Below are positions 53,501 to 64,000 of a stretch of 64,000 nt of DNA, piece by piece. Under the pieces are notes generated by a model that was given only the letters and a program-made list of their open reading frames with translations, had not been told where the DNA came from and did no database searches. Position numbers and translations under genes: made by a program. This DNA comes from Hymenolepis diminuta (Eukaryota > Platyhelminthes > Cestoda > Cyclophyllidea > Hymenolepididae), in the NCBI GenBank assembly GCA_900708905.1, contig CAADRB010000012.1, forward strand, positions 1,839,257 through 1,903,256, read 5' to 3'. Position 1 is the stretch's first letter, and every line of letters begins with the position of its first letter.

Positions 53501-56500
53501 AGCTATGAAAGCGAGTAAGTAAAGACGGTAAAATTCAAGTTTGTTTTCATTTGTAACACCTTGGTCTCCTCCAGTTCAAATGTCGGAGGAAAGTATTCAT
53601 CAAGAATCGACCAGATTCAAAAGATTAAATAACGATGCCGCTCTCATCTTTAAAGTTATAGAGAAGTTGGTGAGTGCAAACCAGGAAAATTTTTCTCTTC
53701 AAGTAACCTAAGTGGGAGAATGGGACCAACTTACGCGATTTCATTATAGCGGAGTTCGTTATAACTTCCCCAATTTGTTAAATTTAATGTGTACCTTATA
53801 AATTAAAGAAAAAACGACATACTTCGTTTGAAATTATAAATAGTTTACTGTTAGATTATTTTCAATGATTTTAAGTATTCGGAAACAGTGGATAACGGCT
53901 TTAAAGGGATATCAACGACCACATTGCGCCGTTGATATTTTCAGCATGGTCTAGAAGAAAGACTTAAACTTTGTTATAAATTTAATTAGTGCTATTTGGT
54001 GTCATTAAAACATATACCTCATTAAATGGCTTATTCATCTGGAATAATGCACTTTTTGCCATTTAAGCAGGGAAGTTTTAATTTAAGTAAAATTGACAAG
54101 AAAGTATTTTAAAAATGATCTCACATCATGGAGAAAATCATTAATTGAAGGAGACTGATTCACTTAAGAAATATATGGGTCTTTTTGCTAATGGTCAGAT
54201 TCTTTATCTTCCCATTTTTATATAAATACTTTTGCTCAACTGAATAAGGACTTTCGTCGAAAACAAGAAAACGCTGCAGAATTGGTGTTCAAACTCAATA
54301 GCTACAAATGTGAAAATTACAAGAAATATCTGAATTCTTCGAATACATCACAAGAGAAATGTGGTAAATATTCTCTGCTATTGAATTTCATTGTAAGGGT
54401 TGATAAATAAAATTTCTTTATCAAATTTGTTTCATTCAGTTTAAAGGATTACCCTCTATATACGTCTCAAAAATATTTTTTGTCTACCTATTGTCTTTTA
54501 GTGAAATTACTTTTATATCAGTGCGCTTTATGAAGTGCATTCAGCTCATTGCCCCCCCCCTCATCCCCACCTTGTACTCATAGAGAAACGGAATATTGAT
54601 TACTGATTTGCACTCACATGGCGTTGCTAAGACTTAACTAATCTGCTCATATTTTAGAGAAAATTATTTCTGACACGGAATTTCATATACTTAACTGGTG
54701 TATTTCCGATTAGAGCTATCTTAAAAAGTACGTTGCTCCACTGCCAACTATGTTCATCTCGATTAGAATGATAAATCACCTAAAAGACCCCAGTGCCCTT
54801 ACGTGATCATGGTGGCCTTACATCACTTTAGGCTTTTATCTTATGCAAGGAGCTACATAACCTTTTGACTATACCGACCTATATACCCTAATCTCCACTT
54901 TATCCTTACTTTGCTTCTCCTAATTTCCGATTTTTAAATTTAATCTGACTGGACGCAATCTCGCTTCCTCAACATCGAATAGTTAGATTTTTCAGACACT
55001 AAATCTCTAGGCTGCCCCTTACAATCCACTCCATAGATTTGATAGATCTTTTTCAGTTAAAAATACGAAATAATGATTGAAATTGATTTTAATACTTCGG
55101 AAAATTAATCTCTAGGACAAATCAATTTATTCAGTGTCACGGGATAAATTTAAGATTATGTAGGATTCAGTTATTAAAAATAAGTTGATAAATTAACAAA
55201 GCTACATAATGAAACTCAAAATTCAAGAACATTACAAATAAACAAATTTAAAGCAATAAAATTAAAAATATGTTGGTGCAAACCAAAATTGTGTTTTGAA
55301 AAAATAAAGTTGAAATTTCAATTCCTAATACTTCATAAAATTTTATATTTTTTCGAAAAAGTGTATCCTAGTATATTTAATGGCAAAGAGTTGACCAGTG
55401 AAATTTTATTGAATTTTCAAAAAGTATAAAATGTAAAATTTATTTCATAAAATAAACTTTAATTCGAAGTTATATTTTCTTAATTAAATTAAGTAAAACT
55501 TATTTATAATTTTATACGCTTTAAATGAGAACACAAAGAACTTAGTGATTTCAGAATTAAAATGCACTAATACTCGTGATGCACTGATTTTATTATCTGA
55601 TTCCTCTCGATCCCCTTCCTCTTATTCGAATGTTTTCACAGGATTATAACACATGAAAGTCATACTTTTGCACTTCTATTGCCAACAATAATACTAATGT
55701 ACATTTCATCTCCAATATTTCGAATCTTTTGAGATTGGATGACACAAGGGACAGTCTCGGTCCCCATTGCGGTGGTGTTTGAATGCTGTGCTAAAGGTTA
55801 ATTAGATTAAATGCAATGTAAAATCTGATGATCAAGACAGGATCACTGACCAATTAGAAGTCTGACTTCTACTCATTATAATCCCGGCTTTATAGCATCC
55901 AGTTGAAATACTACTTGTATCCAAATACCGATTTGAGGTAAGAAAATCCACACTTAATTGGGTAGAAATAGTTTCAATTAATATTAACGTCTTAAATAAA
56001 CATATTTGCGGATTGAGATTTTTTATATTAACAAGTACGTTTAGACCATTCTTAACCCGTGCGTTCAATTGCTTTATTAGCGGAATTTATACATCATCTT
56101 TGTACAACTCTTAATCTTAATCAATTTGTTAACACTTAAAGACACCTTTTCTTGACGTATTTTATTCCACCCCCAGCTGCTGGCACCGTAACCAAAATAC
56201 TCCGTAATATCCAGGGTATGTTTAAATAAACGTCAAGGTTACATAAAGAAAATCCACAAAGACAAAAATAATATTCAAAGAATAATAGAGAAGGAAACTG
56301 CTCAAATGGTAGAATTACCTCAGAAATTTCGGGAAAATGACATTTCTAATAAATAAAATATTAATATATTTATTCAGTCAGAATGTTAATTTAATGCCAA
56401 GAATTAAAATACACTATGACTCGTGATGTTCTGGCTTCATTACATGTTCCTTTTTTACCTCCTTCCGTGCTCCCCACCAAATTTTACTGGTCTGCTGTTC

Positions 56501-59500
56501 CTCCTAATTTTCTTTGATTAAAAATTGTAAAATTTTTGAAACAACAAGAGAATATCAGCCAAATAAATGATAAAAAAATGTTTATTTGTAGTTGCATTTA
56601 TTTTTTTGCATTCAATTTTAAATTAAGAATTGGTCAAATGCCTTCAAAATTCTCCCCTTTCATTGTTATTATTCCATTTTCACCGTTTGAAACTAAAGTG
56701 AGGGAAATTTAAATTTAAAATAAATTCAGCCAAATACGCACACAGAGTAAAAATTGAGGCTAATTTACTTAAGTTGTGCAAAACGGAAAAGAGAAGAAAT
56801 CATCTAAAAAGATCAGTTAACTTTTTTCCCTTTTAGCGGCTAAAAGTTAAGTGAATGGATTTGTTTTGAGCTTGAAACAGAATTTAAAATAGGGAAGAGA
56901 GTTTCTGTGTATTAAATGACTATTATTTCTCTGTGTGATACCACAAATTAGACAAATAAAAGTAAAATATAAACAATCAAATCGGAGAAACAGAAGGATA
57001 TATTTGCTTAATGTCTTTTATAATTTTATAAAATGACCTTCATTTTGAATAAAACATTGGCTCTAGGCACAGCTATTCAATATTCCTTTATCTTCCTTAT
57101 CATAAAAATGTGAAAGGGGATGCATAATCTTGAGTTGAGTCCAGAATTTAGTATTTTTCTTCTTCACATGTTTAAACTATTTTAAAGAACGTGTGTCCGC
57201 AATTGTACTGCAATTGGTATGATTACTTGTCGGCATATTTTGGAATCGAGTATGTGTCCCTTCAAAAGTCCGTCGAGGAGAAATTGGTTTTAATGTCAGG
57301 AGGATTAAGGGGAGATTTTATAAGATGAGGAATATTTGTATGAAGCAAACGACCGATAAAAGTTACATGCCATTTTTTTACTAAATTTCACCCAAAATAG
57401 CGTACAGGTTCGGTCAGATACAATAAACAGGAATTTATTGCATATGACTGAATTATCGGAATGCCTTTTGAGGAAACATATTAAAGACATTGTCGAACTT
57501 TCTTATCATAATGAATTTATTTGTATCTTAACAGAATTCTGACATTTCAGTTAGCTTGCATTCTGAGATTGTAATGAGAAAACAGTTAAAAAAAGCCTTA
57601 AATTGGAGATGTTATTAAAATAATAAGTCCAATGATGTAATAAAAATATTTTTAAAGCTCAGTTAATTAAACGGCTTCCAAAATGAGAAATGTATTAGTT
57701 TTTAAAAACGATATCTAGTGTAATATTTACCATATGGCCTTTAAATAAAGGCTCAAAGCTTCAAATATATCAAAACTGTGAAGTGAAAGTCGAACTTAAG
57801 AGATTTGTGACAGTGTATTTGAACTTATCCGAAAACGTCGACATCAGTAATACGGACTTTATAATGTTTTTTGTATTAACACGATTGAATACAACTTAGT
57901 TAACACACAATAAATAAGAATCAAAGATAAACAGCATGGTTTAGGAAGATTAGACAACCCTCAAAAAATATGAACGGTTTATTTATTAATGATAGACATT
58001 GGGCTGTCCTGAGAGAAAACGAACGCAAATTCCTATGCCTTTTATGTTTTGAGTATAAGAACACTTATTGTACTTATATTCTATAGAAATAACTATTATT
58101 AAAGAATGATGTGCTGAATAAAGCCACTGACGTTACCAATAAGGGATCAAATTTTGTTTAAATTAACTTAATTATTAACAATTTGAAAACCCATCAATTT
58201 GGAAATACCAGGGACGAATTTTAAGCTATGCAAATATGCCAATCCATTTAATTATAATGGAATAACATGTAAAAATACATGAAAAATTATCTATATTCAA
58301 ATTAATGATATTAAAACATCAGTATATAAATTAAGTTTATGAAAAATGTAGAATAAACAGAGATGCAATGACAAGATTTTCAACCTTATCATGGCCTCTG
58401 AAAAGCCATTTAATTTTCTTTCAAGACAAAAAACGCTCCAATTAACTCCACTTAAGTGCTCAAATTCATCTGCACTCTCGAAGTAGAGGAAGAGGAGAAA
58501 ACATGACAAGTTGAAATTACTGCAGCGTTTAAGATGACTGAGAAATAAATTTGCTACCAACAGCTTTTACTTCATTTGAAGTTTTGAAAAACGTTCATAA
58601 CGTAAAACGAATGTTAAAACATACATTAGGACTTAGAGTTTAGCAGTGGATTAATGCATCAAAACTTCGTTAAAGGAAATACAGCAGAATTATTGGAGAT
58701 TAGTTTATAATTACAAAATTGTACTTTTAGCGCCACTTCAACCAGTTTTCTCCAGTTGGTCTGTGTTGGGTTCATATTTTTTCACTACTATTTATGGATT
58801 TGTAGTACTACCCCAGATCTAATGAAAATATATCGATTCGAATTTATTAAATGCTTGCTTAGTAATGCCACCCAAATCTCCTGTAGCAGATGACAACAAA
58901 TTCGGAAATAATTAAAGAGAAAGTGTTTTGAAGCCACTCTGATGAGAAATTCCTATCCAAAAGCCATTCTTAAATAACGTAATTGGTCATCCCCTGATTT
59001 CGCAATTTAGTCGACGAGCACGCTGATATTCAGGCAGCCTGCACATATAAATGATAAAACAAGTTTTCAGAGGTCAAGATAAGATGTCGAAACTTTCTAA
59101 TATCAACTTTCTTAATAAATTTTTTAACGCAACAGTTACAAATTGAAGTATAAATTAAATATATTTGCACTGTTTAAATAGCCCTTATTTATTCAAAAGT
59201 ATTTTAAATGTTCAAAATTTTTTCACCCGCCGTTAAAAAAATGGAGAATGTTTTAATTTATTTCAAAAAAATCCACTTTATTATTTGTTGAACATGTCTT
59301 TGGAAAAAAATTTATAGGCTTGACAACTTGAGTACGTTTAGTTCACAGTCAATAATCTAAATACTTTCTTGTAAACTTCAATTTAAGTGATTGCTTCAAT
59401 TAACAAATCCGTGTCAATTAAAATTAAATACACTCTGCAACGCCGGCACATTAATCAAAGCTAACCATATATCAGATAAGAGTCTTACCCCGTGAGGACC

Positions 59501-59796
59501 GTTTGAGGTGATCGCTTTGGGGGCGGAGGAGGCGCCGGATGGCCCACCAAACTGGCCAATGGAGTGTTGATCTTGAGCGGTACCGTCGGATTGATTGATG
59601 TACTGGGGGTGTTGGTTGATATGGTTGTGGTTGGCGTCCCAGCATTGTTTGACACTGTCACAGTAGCAAGAGGAGGGGGTGGTGGAGGAGGTTTTCGAAG
59701 ATCAGTAAATGCACTGGGAGTCTCATTTGATGAGGAATCACGTAGCTGCCATACGGATGGGGAAGCCCCTCTAGGATTGGCTCGTGTCTGCGCTAG
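32575..59796 (-). CDS. PARD3: Partitioning-defective 3 homologue (PAR-3), 3' part, 5' end not seen
   Basis: PDZ scaffold of the PAR-3/PAR-6/aPKC complex that sets apical-basal polarity. Exons on the minus strand: 59796-59489, 43633-43131, 36756-36530, 36458-36168, 36091-35855, 35783-35544, 32928-32575. All are flanked by GT-AG, and phases agree at every junction (720 codons including stop). The first two exons are a proline-rich linker with several poly-Pro runs, ending in EEEITIRLIK. PDZ2 starts there, with the carboxylate loop GLGFSLTT, then PGGVALKDGSLRVGDRLL and IVSLLRVK. PDZ3 has LGVSVRED, SGIFVKGLIEGGAA, DGRLRIGDEILEVNG and VRLLIARRI. The last exon is Ser/Thr-rich and ends SEKW. PDZ2 and PDZ3 both carry loop insertions. 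Only 117 residues follow PDZ3, far fewer than in human PARD3, and no aPKC-binding motif was recognised. PDZ1 and the oligomerisation domain should lie further 5'. Extra exons within the long introns are possible. Confidence 0.88.
32929..35543 (-). other. PARD3 intron, 2.6 kb
   Basis: The flanking exons join in phase 0. No conserved exon was recognised inside. A TA microsatellite lies at 35035-35057. Confidence 0.6.
35035..35057 (+). repeat. TA dinucleotide microsatellite
   Basis: Uninterrupted alternating T/A run inside a PARD3 intron. Confidence 0.9.
36757..43130 (-). other. PARD3 intron, 6.4 kb, hosting a LINE remnant
   Basis: Donor phase 1 at 43131 and acceptor at 36756 agree, and they join the first strand of PDZ2 to its GLGF loop. 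Apart from the LINE remnant listed separately, no feature was recognised. Confidence 0.7.
38970..40110 (+). mobile_element. Decayed LINE reverse-transcriptase fragment
   Basis: Translation on the plus strand, allowing for stops and frameshifts, gives reverse-transcriptase blocks of non-LTR type in the right order. LDTMGKCFASMVCEGLN and HGFRAGRS come at about 39.01-39.10 kb. FVDLRKVFNSLP (motif A, with N in place of the second acidic position) follows at about 39.19 kb. A GPLLFSIVI block is at about 39.37 kb. TNDLCLI, in place of the catalytic YADDxxLI, is at about 39.5 kb. YIVSRVTDKGQSDGAVK is at about 39.70 kb and NTARRMVLGLYSRRQMS at about 39.91 kb. In-frame stops are frequent and the catalytic aspartates are lost, so it is an old dead copy. 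It lies antisense to PARD3. The endonuclease domain and the 5' end were not recognised. The clade is uncertain. Confidence 0.75.
45780..46030 (+). mobile_element. Possible LINE C-terminal remnant
   Basis: One frame reads LRSYMTVLQRRCLHHILRF followed by QKLVKIDGISVS. It resembles the conserved segment after the LINE reverse transcriptase (L-Q-R-R-C-L-R-x-I-L-x-I). A stop follows soon after and no reverse-transcriptase core is visible upstream, so the assignment is weak. Confidence 0.35.
51175..51420 (+). mobile_element. Possible retroelement tail (GIY-YIG/Penelope-like pattern)
   Basis: An 81-codon open frame ends with DQFDLNWHQAEILDNVNKG and then a FNLHSVNPRNLK segment. This spacing (H/D-Q-F-D-x-x-x-x-A-x-I-L-D, then L-x-x-H-S-x-N-x-R-N) resembles the C-terminal part of GIY-YIG-containing retroelement proteins. 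The upstream GIY-YIG core was not found. It lies antisense in a PARD3 intron. Chance similarity is possible. Confidence 0.35.
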
Positions 59797-62700
59797 CTGA
59801 AAAAGAAAGGAGTGGATTTACTTTCGTCCAAACTTGTTAAAAATATACTAATCTTGGACTCAAAACAGAGAGGAAATTCATTTAAATTTAAGATTTCCTA
59901 CTGAGTGGTCCTGTCCTGTTCAGTGTGCACTTTAAAGTCTTCTCAAATATGAAAATAAACAACAGAGTATACAGTAGAATTGGAAATAAATATATAAGAA
60001 GAGTCGGTATACAGAAATGCGAAGTATATTGTGCTTTAATTTGTAAGTTAAGGGTTAATGAAAGATAGCTGATGAAAGTAAGTATTCCATTCGATTATTC
60101 GTTTTGTAAAAAACACAAGCGGAGCATATGCATTAACTTAAATTCAAGAGTACATTTCTTGATAACGTATCCTTCAAAATGTATTATTTTATGCAAAACA
60201 TGACATAGGATTAGAACCGCACTGGATCTTAAACGATTACTTCGTGTAACCTAAGAGAGAGGAATATTTGAATAATTAATTTTCGATTAAATGGTACACA
60301 CCACCAAGGATTTTTATGAGTTACGCTTAGATATTTATTTGTCTCTAAATTGCATAAAGTATATGCGAGGAATAAAAAGGCTATATTGTCGTAAACCAAT
60401 GAAAATTGTATCAATGCCGATTTTCCCGAAGAGGCCTTTTTAAGGAAACCTTCTTGTCCATGACAGCGCTAAAACTTACAAGTTTTAATGGTGTGAAAGC
60501 GCCAAAACAAGGAAACAACAAATGAGTCAAATAAAGTATGAGACAGAGGCGAGAGTTAATGATTTATATGTAATGAAGTTAGAATATAACAACTCTTATT
60601 TTATTTGATTTCAGGAGCTCTGAGTTGTTCAAAATTTGAAAAGAGGAAAAGTTCAATTTGTGATGTTCTAATGTTCGATCTCCACCCTTTGACTCCAAGA
60701 CCCATGAGTGAGATTATGTCCGCTAGTGTCAGAGCTCGCTGACCGTGACTGGTTAACATAATTTTGCGATTTGTATCTTTTTACAGTCGAGAGCAAGAAA
60801 ATGAAAGTGACATCAATATATTAACCAAAGCATAGTACAGGGCTCATAAGAGTTGTATTTATAATGTTTTAATAGATAGGCAGTCCCGAATAAGTAAAGA
60901 GAAATGATTGCATTGTATCTTCAAGGTAAAGTCCTTTAATAATGAAAAAAATGCGACTATTTTTGCCAATAGCGCCAGACATGTGAAGTTCTTAATAAAT
61001 GTATTTCTTCTTTAAAATATTTACAATTTTCTTTAGCTTCCCCCTCAAAAAGATTTTTGATAAAATCTGAGGATTTTTATCATTACAAACACTAAATGCT
61101 ACTGACAGACTTGATTTAAACAGAATTTAATTAAGTATATTAAATATACGATGAGATTGACAAAAATAATCAAAGATTGTTTACTAATAAAGTTATATAG
61201 TAACAATCATCCTAAATAAAAATAAACAAAACAAATTCGCTCAACCTCTGCCAGTTTTGTTTTAATCTTCCGATCATTTAGGTTTACCAATTAAATTAAG
61301 CACTGACTAATATAAATTGATATTTTTCGGGATTTTTTATCTACCCACTTAATTTATAACTATCATTTATTTATTTCTAAGTAAATTATAAATTTTAAAA
61401 CGAGCCAATTTAAGAAAGTGGGCACTATTATGCTATTTTTGAGTGAAGTTGCATAACATTGCAAAATCATATTTAGCCAGATTTTGTCTCGAACTTTAAA
61501 TGTCCCATTTGTAATTGTCAGAGAATTCTACTATTAGAAAGCAGAATTTTACATAAAATGTTACTAATGTATATTTTTCTGTAAAAATAAAATTACCGAT
61601 CAATGCCTTTATTTTGGTTATTTGTAATTCATCTATAATGTTTCGAATTATACTAATACGAATTCTGCTAATCTGTTCTGTTTCTATAGGGACGGATAGG
61701 GCTCTTGGATATCTGGGTGCATCTACGCTCAACTAATTACTTTTAAATGTCATAATGCATATATCATTATCAAAAATGTTTTTTTTACCATTAATAGGAA
61801 ATTTAAATTAAAGTTGACAATGACTTAAAGTTATTAAAGGCAAGAGCTAGCCAAAGATCCTAAATTGTTGAACTATAATGAATTTATCAAAATCAGACAT
61901 ACAACACTGGAATACTATTAAATACTGGAAACGCTAGATATGCAGCTTTCAGTATCAACTTAAATTATGGAAACCTGTAGTGAACTTGTGGTGTTTACCA
62001 CATTAAATATTTAAACAAATCGATTATCCAATTTTTTCAAGTTGTAAAGTTTACTCCTTCTAACTTTTACACTTTTGGTATTTTATAATCTCTCAGTTAC
62101 CCTTTATTAAAGCTACAGCAATTGAGATTCAAAGAAAAAGAAAAGAGAAGGCTTATATCTCAAACCACGTTTTTTTCTTAAAAGAGTTAATTTGCCTATA
62201 TGGGCTTGAATATATAATAGATGATTGGCTGCACGATTAGACAATGATTGGAACGACAGTTTCTCCACAGGTGGTTTTACATATCCAGGTGGGAATGTGG
62301 AAATCCAATATTCAATAATCCAGCGAATGAGAGATGGGGCTTGCGAGTTTCCCTCGATTGCAACAAAAATATTCAATCAGGCTTAGTTTAACTTACTTTT
62401 CTGTTGTACCTATGACTTAGAGTTCGTTCAAAACATTTTTGCCGGATTTTGAGTTGCATAACGAACATCTCCTTGTTTTCTATTGATATACATATTTAAA
62501 CCGCTATCTTTGTCTTCCATCCTCTCTCGGTAAAAGCCATAGTCGCAGGCGTTTGGAAGAGGGGTATATTAATATTCTGGACCTATATATTCTATTCTAT
62601 ATTCTATATTATTAACTGCTTTCCAGCGTACATGAGGTAATCACTTATTGGCATAATTTGGCATAATATTACCGTTTCCAATTGTGGTGCATTACACACT

Positions 62701-64000
62701 CTCTTAGGAAAACTAAAGGAATAATCTGGATCACAACTTTTCTGTCATGGTATTCAACAGATGTCTCCAAAGAGGGAGATAGAGGAATTTAAGGTTAGAC
62801 TCTCCGAATCTAAGTATGCCTAGAATGCGTGTAATGTCTGCACTTTTAACTTCATCTGGTACTCTACCTTGTTTGCTGAACTAGCATTTTTCTTAGCACA
62901 ACATATGAACTATACGTTTACAACGGCTTGTGGTGATTTTTAAATGACTAATAGAACTGAATGATCAGTGAAAAGTATTGGAACAAAGATTAACACAAAG
63001 GCGCAGGATAACGTTGACAAAATTCAGTGACATTTTACATTGAAACCCATAGTTAGAGGAATAGTTTATCTTCGACACAATTGACTGAGTATGAATGTCC
63101 TCATATTTTTATATTCAACAATCGAAATTGCAATTGAATAGATAGTCAGGTTTTGCCGTTCAATGAAATTTTCGTTAATTAAAACCAAAAATAATGTTTT
63201 ATAAAATATTGTCAACGTGTGAAAGTGAATTATGCATGTAAAAGGCATTTTTAGTTTAGATCAAATTTTTGTTGACTTCATTTGACCAGAAGAAGTGAAA
63301 AGGAAAAAAGAAACAAGCGGGTAATCAGTTCAATACAGGGCGACGCTTTCAAAATTTTTTAAAGATCAGCTGCGCATTTCCAGCCTCCAGTTTTAAGTTC
63401 AATTAAATGGATAGGTCGAAACAGTTTCGTGCAAATTTTCTTCGATATTTATTCATTCATATGGAGCGTATAATTTCCGTATAATTAGAGCATTGGTAGT
63501 GCTGTTATATAAAGTAGTATCTGTTCCTTTATTGCCAATAAATAATACGGAACAAATAATACTGTTATAAAACAGTTAAAATGGATTTTACTGTTTCTTT
63601 ACAATACTTTTCCATGTTTTAATTGCATTCAACAGTGCTTATTTATAACCATTGCCCATCTGTTTTCCCATCGGTAATGCAGGGTTAGATCTCAATGTGA
63701 TCATATTTAGCGAAAATCTCCAAGTCATCACTGGATGTATACATAAATGTATTTCCTAATAGAATTATAGAATATAATAATTATTGACGAAGAGTCCTGC
63801 AAAAATAATTTCTGTTAATTCAAGCATACAATTTCATTCAGAGAGACTGCCAATGTGTGGATTTCAAATTTTGAAAAATTTATGAAAAAAACAACAAACT
63901 CAAACCAAACACTACATTTTGACCATTTTACGATCTTTCAGGGTAAGGAGCAACATTTACGCATTTATGGGAAAATAAAACAGATTTGAAATGTCTTTTG
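59797..64000. other. Right-edge region, probably PARD3 intron
   Basis: Upstream of the first visible PARD3 exon (which starts in phase 0 after TTTTTCAG). No PDZ1 or N-terminal PAR-3 domain could be read here, so this is likely intron. A short TATTC-type tandem repeat lies at about 62581-62614. Confidence 0.5.

Larger units (their letters stand above)
43634..59488 (-). other. PARD3 intron, 15.9 kb
   Basis: The donor at 59489 (phase 2) and the acceptor at 43633 (one leading base) join in frame to give a glycine, so these exons are directly compatible. Within this AT-rich intron I see two weak retroelement remnants (45.8 and 51.3 kb) and no conserved exon. Alternative exons cannot be excluded. 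Confidence 0.6.

Noticed and set aside
59564..59800. Plus-strand 78-codon frame with a poly-Gly run
   Set aside because: It is the antisense shadow of the PARD3 proline-rich exon at 59489-59796, whose frame, splice sites and phase fit the downstream exons.
62113..62376. 87-codon minus frame as an upstream PARD3 exon
   Set aside because: It shows no PDZ1 or N-terminal PAR-3 motif, and no splice sites in the phase needed to join the exon ending at 59796.
1..64000. CRISPR array, phage, operon or other prokaryotic-type system
   Set aside because: No regularly spaced repeats, no dense coding and no ribosome-binding sites were seen. The genes are spliced and animal-like.

Overview
The window looks like nuclear DNA of an animal, most likely a flatworm (tapeworm or fluke). 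It is AT-rich, and its genes are split by GT-AG introns. Intron sizes are strongly mixed: two of 37-39 nt, many of 59-78 nt, and a few of 0.6 to 16 kb. The encoded proteins are conserved animal proteins, and the retrotransposon remnants include a gag/nucleocapsid of the kind found in worm Ty3/Gypsy elements. The flatworm assignment is an inference from these traits. The assembly has one short gap (16 N, 5737-5752).

Four protein-coding genes can be read exon by exon, with splice phases that agree across almost every junction. UBE2G2, an ERAD ubiquitin-conjugating enzyme, lies at 13418-14207 (+, 5 exons, 169 aa). COPB2, the coatomer beta' subunit, lies at 15406-20502 (-, 11 exons, about 1088 aa) and converges on UBE2G2. 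Ubiquilin (UBL, STI1 repeats, UBA) lies at 27869-31206 (+, about 540 aa). A PAR-3/PARD3 polarity scaffold lies at 32575-59796 (-, 3' part only, 7 exons seen, 719 codons in the window). It converges on ubiquilin and has introns of 6.4 and 15.9 kb. Its PDZ1 and N-terminal exons are not visible and probably lie beyond the right edge.

The rest is intergenic or intronic DNA with decayed mobile elements. Between COPB2 and ubiquilin sits a broken Ty3/Gypsy-like element on the minus strand (about 25.4-23.6 kb: gag, one zinc knuckle, the C-terminal half of a protease). A 332-nt TG...CA element is inserted in its gag with a 5-bp target duplication, and the gag frame is continuous once that insertion is discounted. 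Three further copies of the same short element lie at 12379-12644, 12846-13168 and 21924-22235, each with its own 5-bp flanking repeat. They look like solo LTRs or a TRIM-like family. A decayed LINE reverse transcriptase (about 38.97-40.1 kb) and two weaker retroelement remnants (45.8 and 51.3 kb) lie in PARD3 introns.

Functionally, UBE2G2 and ubiquilin both act in protein quality control, COPB2 in Golgi-to-ER traffic and PARD3 in cell polarity. Nothing in the sequence suggests that they form a coordinated cluster. I saw no bacterial-type system, CRISPR array, rRNA or convincing tRNA.
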